A DNA stretch of 64,000 bases from Roseomonas nitratireducens (lineage in GTDB: Bacteria; Pseudomonadota; Alphaproteobacteria; Acetobacterales; Acetobacteraceae), in contig NZ_JAGIYZ010000011.1 in assembly GCF_017813355.1 (NCBI RefSeq), positions 62,001 through 126,000 on the forward strand. The letters run 5' to 3'. Under the pieces are notes generated by a model that searched no databases, was not told the origin of the DNA, and saw only the letters and a program-made list of their open reading frames with translations. The position numbers and the translations under genes were made by a program. Positions within the stretch are counted from its first letter, which is position 1; each line of letters starts with the position of its first letter. Shown piece after piece: positions 59,192 to 64,000 of the stretch.

Positions 59192-61963
59192 ATGGACGAT
59201 GCCGCCGCCCCGCCCGACCTGCTCGCCCGCCTGCGCATCGCGCGGGAAGCCGCCGCCGCCGACCCCTTCGGCGACCCGGTCCTGCTCGTGGCGCTCGACA
59301 TCAGCCGGGCGATGGATGAAGGGCGGGTCACGGCGGACGACCTGGCTACCCTGGTCGCGGGCCTGGCGCGCGACGCGGCCGCGGACCGGGCGGGCCGGCT
59401 CGCCGCCTATGCCAGGCTCGGCGACGACGCCGCGGCGCTGGCCGCGGTCGCCGCGCGGCTCGTGCGGCCGGATCCCGACGACAGCCCCATCCCCTTCGCC
59501 ACGTATCGGGAGGCGGTGGAACGGCCGCGCTTCGCCGCCGTCTTCACCGCGCACCCCACCTTCTCCCTGCCGCCGGAGACAGGTGCGGCGCTCGCCGCGG
59601 CCGCCTGCGGCGCGCCGCTGCCCGAAGGGCTGGCCCATCGCCCGGCGCCGCCGACGCTGGAGGCGGAATTCGACCAGGCCGCCGCGGCCATCGCGCGCGG
59701 GCGGGATGCGCTCGATGCGCTCGCCGCCGCGCTGATCGAGGCGGGGCAGGCGGTCTGGGGGGACCGCGCCCTCGCGCTACAGCCGGCCCCTGTCATCATG
59801 TCCTCCTGGGTCGGCTACGACACGGATGGGCGCACCGATATCGGCTGGCAGGACACGCTGCGGCTGCGCCTGTGCATGAAGCGGCTGCAACTGGCGCGGC
59901 TGGCCGACCGGCTGGCGCCGCTGGGCGATTGCGCCGCGCCGATCGTGGACCGCGCCCGCGCCGCCGAGGCCGCCGTCGCCGCGCAGATCGAGGCCGCGCC
60001 GGTGAAGACGACGGCGGAATCGGTGCAGGCCTTCGCCCAGGCCATGCTCGGCGGCCAGGCGGCGGCGCTGACCACCCCCGCCGCGCTGCTCGACCTGTTC
60101 CCCGCCGCCATCGCCGCGGCCCCGGATGCGGCCGCGCGGCAGGCGCTGGCGGTGCAGCGGGCGGGACTCGCCGCGCATGGGCTGGCGCTGGCGCACACCC
60201 ATGTCCGGCTGAACGCGACGCAGATCCACAATGCGCTGCGCCAGCGCCTGGGGCTCGCCGCGGCACCCGACGACCCGGCCGGGCGGCGCGGGCTGCTCGC
60301 CCAGGTGAACGCGGCGCTGGCCGAGGTCGCGCCCGTGCCGGTCGACTACGGCGCGCTGCTGGCGGAAAAGGCCTCCGCCGCGCGGCTGATGATGACCGTC
60401 GCGCAGATGCTCAAGCACATCGATGCGAGCCAGCCCGTCCGCTTCCTGATCGCCGAGACCGAGACAGGCTACACGCTGCTTGCCGCGCTGTGGCTGGCCA
60501 GGCGCCTGGGCATCGCTGAGCGGATCGAGATCTCGCCCCTGTTCGAGACGGCGGAGGCGCTGGAGCGCGGCGAGCGGGTGCTCGAGGAAGCGCTGCGCAG
60601 CCCGCATTTCCGCGACTACCTCCGCGCCCATGGCCGGCTCTGCCTGCAATTCGGCTATTCCGATTCCGGGCGCTATGTCGGGCAGCTCGCCGCCTCCTAC
60701 CTCGCGGAACGGCTCAAGATCCGGCTTGCCGAGCAGATGCGCCGGCACGGGCTCGAGGGCATCGAGCTGGTGCTGTTCGACACGCATGGGGAAAGCATCG
60801 GCCGCGGCGGGCATCCGGGCAGCCTCGCCGACCGCTTCGCCTACCTCTCCCCGCCGCAGGCGCGGGCCGCGCTGGTCTCCTCGGGGCTGCGGCTGCGGGA
60901 AGAAGCGGCCTTCCAGGGCGGCGACGGCTACCTGCTGTTCGGCACCGACGCGCTGGCGCACGCGACCGTCGCGCGCATCGCCGAACACGCCTTCGCGCCC
61001 CCGCCCGCCGAGCCCGACCCGATCTACGCCGAGGCCGATTGGGGCGCGGATTTCTTCGCCACCGTCCGGCGGGAGGTCGCCGCCCTGGTCGAGGACCCGG
61101 GCTATGCCGCCATCCTCGGCGCCTTCGGCCCCGGGCTGCTCGACAAGACCGGCTCGCGGCCATCCGCGCGGCAGACCGACGGGCTGGGCGGCGCGCTGCG
61201 CATCACCCACCCCTCGCAGCTGCGCGCCATTCCGAACAACGCGATCCTGCACCAGCTGGGCTTCCTGGCGAATTCGCTGCATGGGCTCGGCGCGGCGGCG
61301 GCCGCGAGCCCGGACACCTTCGCCGACATGCGGGCGCGATCGCCGCGCTTCGCGCGCGCCATGGCGATGGCCGCGCGCGCGGCGGAATGCTCGGACCTCG
61401 GCGTGCTGCGCGCGGCGGTGGACATGCTGGACCCGTCGCCTTGGCTGGATCGCGCCGGCTTCACCAAGCGCCCCGGGCGGCGGGAAGCGCTGACCGCGGT
61501 GGCCGAGGCGCTGGAACGGCTCGGCATTTCGCCGCTGACGCGGCGGATGTTCCGCCGGCTGCAGGCGGACCACCAGAAGCTGCGTGCCGCCTGGCCGGAC
61601 CTGCCGCGCATGCCGGACCGGATGGTGCTGGCGCATGCGGTGCGGCTGTGCCTGGTGCAGCGGCTCTGGCTGCTCGCGGTTGCCCTGCCCGAATTCAGCC
61701 CGCGCCACGGCGCCACGCGGGACAGCCTGATCGCGCGGCTGTTGCAGCTGGACGTGCCGCCGGCGCTCGACCTGCTGGCGGAGATTTTTCCGGCCTCGCC
61801 CGACCCTGCGACGGGGCTGGATTTCGGGGAAGCGGCCGGCCCGCGGGAGGGCGTCTCCTACGAAGCCGAGCACGCCGCCATCCTCGGCCCCATGGCGCGG
61901 ATCTTCGCCCTGGTGCGCGAATGCTCGGCGGTGGTCTCGCATGAGGTCGGCGCCTTCGGCTGA
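59192..61963 (+). CDS. Divergent phosphoenolpyruvate-carboxylase-like protein
   Basis: A 923-aa protein with PEP carboxylase architecture and length. Recognisable blocks: VFTAHPTF (H121; canonical TAHPTE), SSWVGYDTDGR (canonical GGDRDGN), FGYSDSGRYVG (canonical GYSDSxKDxG; R494 in place of Lys), DTHGESIGRGGHP at 530-541 (canonical HGRGGxxGRGG; D530 and H532 in place of catalytic His and Arg), GSRPSAR and LRAIPNNAILHQ (canonical LRAIPWxFxWTQ). Several catalytic residues are therefore changed although the fold is kept. It may be a paralogue with altered reaction or a regulator. Start ATG 59192 follows GACGG. Divergent from the nitronate monooxygenase. Confidence 0.8.
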   Translation: MDDAAAPPDLLARLRIAREAAAADPFGDPVLLVALDISRAMDEGRVTADDLATLVAGLARDAAADRAGRLAAYARLGDDAAALAAVAARLVRPDPDDSPIPFATYREAVERPRFAAVFTAHPTFSLPPETGAALAAAACGAPLPEGLAHRPAPPTLEAEFDQAAAAIARGRDALDALAAALIEAGQAVWGDRALALQPAPVIMSSWVGYDTDGRTDIGWQDTLRLRLCMKRLQLARLADRLAPLGDCAAPIVDRARAAEAAVAAQIEAAPVKTTAESVQAFAQAMLGGQAAALTTPAALLDLFPAAIAAAPDAAARQALAVQRAGLAAHGLALAHTHVRLNATQIHNALRQRLGLAAAPDDPAGRRGLLAQVNAALAEVAPVPVDYGALLAEKASAARLMMTVAQMLKHIDASQPVRFLIAETETGYTLLAALWLARRLGIAERIEISPLFETAEALERGERVLEEALRSPHFRDYLRAHGRLCLQFGYSDSGRYVGQLAASYLAERLKIRLAEQMRRHGLEGIELVLFDTHGESIGRGGHPGSLADRFAYLSPPQARAALVSSGLRLREEAAFQGGDGYLLFGTDALAHATVARIAEHAFAPPPAEPDPIYAEADWGADFFATVRREVAALVEDPGYAAILGAFGPGLLDKTGSRPSARQTDGLGGALRITHPSQLRAIPNNAILHQLGFLANSLHGLGAAAAASPDTFADMRARSPRFARAMAMAARAAECSDLGVLRAAVDMLDPSPWLDRAGFTKRPGRREALTAVAEALERLGISPLTRRMFRRLQADHQKLRAAWPDLPRMPDRMVLAHAVRLCLVQRLWLLAVALPEFSPRHGATRDSLIARLLQLDVPPALDLLAEIFPASPDPATGLDFGEAAGPREGVSYEAEHAAILGPMARIFALVRECSAVVSHEVGAFG

Positions 61964-62010
61964 AGCGCTTCGGCGCCGCTCGCCCCGGGGATGTGGCAGC
62001 CTCGGCGGCG

Positions 62011-62691
62011 ATGACGACGCGCCTCGCCGCCTTCCTTGCGCTGCTGCTCCTCGCCATGCCGGCCCGGGGCGAGGAGCGCTGCCCGCGCCGGGCGAATGTC
62101 GATTGCGCGGGCGCGATGCGCGCGGTCGACGCGGCGATCGCCGCCGATCCCTGGCTTGCGATCCTCGATCAGGCGCGGGCCATGCGGCTCGAGGAACTCG
62201 GGCGCCTGCTGGATGCGGACAGCGCGGCCGCACTCCGGCGCCAGGATGCCACCTGGCGGCGCAGCCTGTCGCGCCACCTGTTCTTCCGCCCGGATGGCAG
62301 CCTGGACGAGACCGACCCGCGCGCCATGCTGCGCGGATCGATGGAGTTCTGGCTCATGCGGCTGATGCGCGTGCAGCACGAGCCGTCCTGGCGCATCGGC
62401 GGCGTCTGGTTCGGCGTGCAGGGGCAGGTGGCCGTGGCCGAGGCCGGCCGGGGGCGGCATCGCATCGAGGCCAACACGGCGGACGTGTTCCACGTCGCCT
62501 GGACCTGTGAGTACGAGGGGGAGGGGGAGAGCCACCGCGAGGATTGGCTTGAGACCGCGGATGGCGCGCTGGAATTGCGGCGCGTCGGCAGCAGCCTGCG
62601 CCTCCGTGTGATCGGGCCGGCGCCGGTCGATTACTGCGGCGCAGCCGGCAGCGTGGCCGGCGTCTATTTCCGCATCGGCGACGCGGACTGA
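62011..62691 (+). CDS. Exported hypothetical protein
   Basis: A 226-aa protein with signal peptide residues 1-19 (MTTRLAAFLALLLLAMPARG). The N-terminal mature part resembles DUF1311/lysozyme-inhibitor-like start regions: CPRRANVDCAGAMRAVDAAIAADPWLAILDQARAMRLEELG, two Cys in a short loop, then a helical segment with RRQDATWRRSL. The C-terminal part looks beta-rich (WTCEYEGEGE, LRLRVIGPAPVDYCG). Family not assigned. It lies 48 bases after the PEPC-like gene, same strand. Confidence 0.7.
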   Translation: MTTRLAAFLALLLLAMPARGEERCPRRANVDCAGAMRAVDAAIAADPWLAILDQARAMRLEELGRLLDADSAAALRRQDATWRRSLSRHLFFRPDGSLDETDPRAMLRGSMEFWLMRLMRVQHEPSWRIGGVWFGVQGQVAVAEAGRGRHRIEANTADVFHVAWTCEYEGEGESHREDWLETADGALELRRVGSSLRLRVIGPAPVDYCGAAGSVAGVYFRIGDAD

Positions 62692-62698
62692 GGCCCGC

Positions 62699-63109
62699 TC
62701 AGAAGGCCACGCAGGCGCTGCGATGGACCGTCAGCACGGATTGCTGGCGGAAGCGGCGCTTCCATTCCTCCTCGACCGGGCGGAGGCGGGCGCGCGCCGT
62801 GGCGGCGTCCTGGCCGGGCAGGATGAGGACCAGCACCTTGCTGTCTTCCTGCAGGATGCGCCCTTCGCGGCTGCGCCACTGGCCGCGCCCGTCGAGCGCG
62901 GTCAGCCCGTCCGGGAAGGCGGGGGTGACGGTATCGGCGAGGAAGGCGCGCCACTCGGCCTCGCTGACCGGCGCGCGGTCCCGCACATTCCGGCCGAAAT
63001 AGGCCTCGGAGACGGTCGCCGCCTCGGTGCCCGGCGGGCAGGCGGGCGGCGGCGCGGCGCAGGCGGCGGCCAGGGCGGGCAGCAGCAGCGCGGCAAACCT
63101 CCGCGCCAT
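62699..63109 (-). CDS. DUF3574-like lipoprotein
   Basis: A 136-aa lipoprotein: MARRFAALLLPALAAACAAPP carries a lipobox with Cys23 or nearby (LAAAC). The mature part has the DUF3574 pattern: EAYFGRN, VSEAEWRAFLADTVTPAFPDGLTALDGRGQWR, KVLVLILPG and a basic C-terminal helix ending VHRSACVAF. Function unknown. Four bases separate it from a second DUF3574-like gene of the same length. Confidence 0.78.
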   Translation of the reverse strand: MARRFAALLLPALAAACAAPPPACPPGTEAATVSEAYFGRNVRDRAPVSEAEWRAFLADTVTPAFPDGLTALDGRGQWRSREGRILQEDSKVLVLILPGQDAATARARLRPVEEEWKRRFRQQSVLTVHRSACVAF

Positions 63110-63113
63110 GGCG

Positions 63114-63524
63114 CTAGCGCACGGCAATGCACACCGGGAGCAGGCGGGCCTCGACCGGCGCTTCGGGAAAGCGGGCGGTCCAGGCGCGGATCACGGATTG
63201 GACTTCCGGCGGCAGGGCGGGCGGCGCGTCGGGGCTCCAGCTGGCGCGGACCTCGGCGAAGACGGCGCGAATGCGCTGCGGGCGCGGCCGCGTCACCGGC
63301 GGCTCGTCGCGTTCGGTGATCCGGCTGCGCAGCACGGGGTCCAGGATGTCGCTGCGGAAGGTCCGCCACTGGGCGTCGGTCACGTCGTCGCCATTGGGCA
63401 GCAGGAGGCCGAAGCGCAGCTCGGCGAGGACGCCCGCGCGCGTGCCCGGCTCGCAGGGCGTCATGGCGCGCGCCGTGGCGGGCAGGAGCACCCCACCCAG
63501 CAGCAGGATGCCCCGACGCCTCAT
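63114..63524 (-). CDS. DUF3574-like exported protein, likely paralogue of the next gene
   Basis: A 136-aa protein with signal peptide MRRRGILLLGGVLLPATARA. The mature part LRFGLLLPNGDDVTDAQWRTFRSDILDPVLRSRIT aligns with VSEAEWRAFLADTVTPAF of the downstream gene, and a C-terminal EARLLPVCIAVR matches its VLTVHRSACVAF. The family's Gly-Trp core is less clear than in the neighbour. Its ATG overlaps the stop of the small membrane protein gene (ATGA). Confidence 0.7.
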   Translation of the reverse strand: MRRRGILLLGGVLLPATARAMTPCEPGTRAGVLAELRFGLLLPNGDDVTDAQWRTFRSDILDPVLRSRITERDEPPVTRPRPQRIRAVFAEVRASWSPDAPPALPPEVQSVIRAWTARFPEAPVEARLLPVCIAVR

Positions 63525-63871
63525 GCCGTGGTCGCCAGCAGCACGACGCCGGCCGAGATCAGCGCGATGGCCGCGATCTTGGCCGCGCCGAGGCTTTCCC
63601 CGAACACCGCCCAGCCGACGATGGCGATGACGACGTAGGAGGCGGCGGTGCAGGGCAGCGCCACGCTCATCGGGATCTTTCGAAGCGCCACGATGTAGAG
63701 AAGCGCCGCGCCGCCGTAGCAGACCAGGCCGATCATCGTCGCCGGCCGGAACAGCTGGTGGATGAAGCCGCCGGCGGCCTCCACCGCGTCGTTCGCGCCG
63801 GACTTCAGCAGCAGCTGCCCGACCAGGGAGGTCGTGATCGCGGCGGCCAACGCCAACCAATAGGGCATCAT
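63521..63871 (-). CDS. Small four-helix EamA/SMR-fold membrane protein
   Basis: A 116-aa protein with four helices. The first contains TSLVGQLLLKSG: where drug-exporting SMR proteins have the essential Glu, this has a Gln-type GQLLLK segment as in ArnE/ArnF-like flippase subunits. SVALPCTAASYVVIAIVGWAVFGES is the second-half EamA signature. It overlaps the glycosyltransferase gene upstream, which supports a role in flipping an undecaprenyl-linked sugar made by that enzyme. Confidence 0.82.
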   Translation of the reverse strand: MMPYWLALAAAITTSLVGQLLLKSGANDAVEAAGGFIHQLFRPATMIGLVCYGGAALLYIVALRKIPMSVALPCTAASYVVIAIVGWAVFGESLGAAKIAAIALISAGVVLLATTA

Positions 63872-64000
63872 GCCGGCGGGTCCTTGGCCGCGATCACCTG
63901 CCGTACCACGCCCTGCGGCTTGCCGTTGGCCGACATGAAGGCGCGCCCGACATATTCCCCGAGCACGCCGAGGATCAGGAACTGCACCCCCGCGATCAGC
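63868..64000 (-). CDS. Glycosyltransferase (GtrB/ArnC/DPM1-like), C-terminal end only
   Basis: The last 43 codons of a gene that runs off the right edge. The visible part has the final membrane helix GVQFLILGVLGEYVGRAF and a basic tail ending AAKDPPA. G-x-Q-x-x-x-LG-x-LGEY-x-GR is the classic end of polyprenyl-phosphate sugar transferases such as GtrB and ArnC. The stop overlaps the SMR-fold gene's start (ATGATG). The catalytic domain is outside the window. Confidence 0.75.
   Translation of the reverse strand, partial: LIAGVQFLILGVLGEYVGRAFMSANGKPQGVVRQVIAAKDPPA

Overview
The window is visibly very GC-rich, densely coded and transcribed from both strands. Several traits point to an alphaproteobacterium, most likely an Acetobacteraceae (Roseomonas-like) heterotroph. 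These are a GTTC-N7-GTTC LexA-type operator, TRAP transporters, a De Ley-Doudoroff galactonate branch, a glutathione-dependent formaldehyde dehydrogenase, many secreted proteins, and ATGA/GTGA overlaps throughout the operons. The taxon is an inference; no rRNA or tRNA is present to test it.

Layout. 1-600: the start of a secreted protein that runs off the left edge, then a 59-aa membrane peptide behind a LexA-like box. 600-1270: FrnE/DsbA-like oxidoreductase. 1417-5006: phosphite uptake and oxidation operon ptxABCD on the minus strand, with Pho-box-like repeats upstream and a hairpin downstream. 5.1-8.9 kb (+): serine hydrolase, 6-phosphogluconate dehydrogenase, gluconokinase, FAD monooxygenase. 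9.0-11.2 kb (-): a second beta-lactamase-fold hydrolase, a metallo-beta-lactamase-fold hydrolase and a small secreted protein. 11.4-15.7 kb (+): a 1449-aa RTX calcium-binding protein, followed by a paired-palindrome repeat. 15.9-24.1 kb (+): msrA, msrB, a beta-propeller, a deacetylase, a sterol-desaturase-like protein, a Gly-rich secreted protein, a Kelch protein, DUF302 and a YeeE/YedE sulfur transporter. 24.1-26.5 kb: DUF547 (-) and an LCAT-like lipoprotein (+). 26.5-32.7 kb (-): a tightly coupled nine-gene operon for a succinate dehydrogenase/fumarate reductase-like complex interleaved with a two-subunit class I fumarase. 32.8-34.4 kb (+): divergent ThDP enzyme. 34.4-35.6 kb: an AT-richer gap and a lytic transglycosylase lipoprotein. 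35.6-42.7 kb (-): dgoK-dgoA, TRAP dctPQM, frmA and a pcaB-like lyase. 42.9-44.1 kb (+): beta-propeller. 44.1-51.6 kb (-): MFS transporter, degenerate dienelactone-hydrolase-like protein, SsuABC/ThiXYZ-type ABC transporter with an Asp/Glu-racemase-family enzyme, an unknown protein and a UPF0114 membrane protein. 51.6-57.9 kb (+): RidA, K+ channel, sugar epimerase/aminotransferase/glycosyltransferase, a secreted protein made of five near-identical 39-residue repeats, and a barrel-like protein. 57.96-58.08 kb: second copy of the paired palindrome. 58.1-64 kb: nitronate monooxygenase, divergent PEP-carboxylase-like protein, secreted and lipoprotein genes including two adjacent DUF3574-like genes, and a small multidrug-resistance-fold protein coupled to a glycosyltransferase cut by the right edge.

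How the genes work together. ptxABC would import phosphite and PtxD would oxidise it to phosphate. The nine-gene operon would interconvert succinate, fumarate and malate at the membrane. frmA, gnd/gntK and dgoKA provide C1 and sugar-acid catabolism. I recognise no transcription factor gene in the whole window, so the operators seen must be read by regulators encoded elsewhere.
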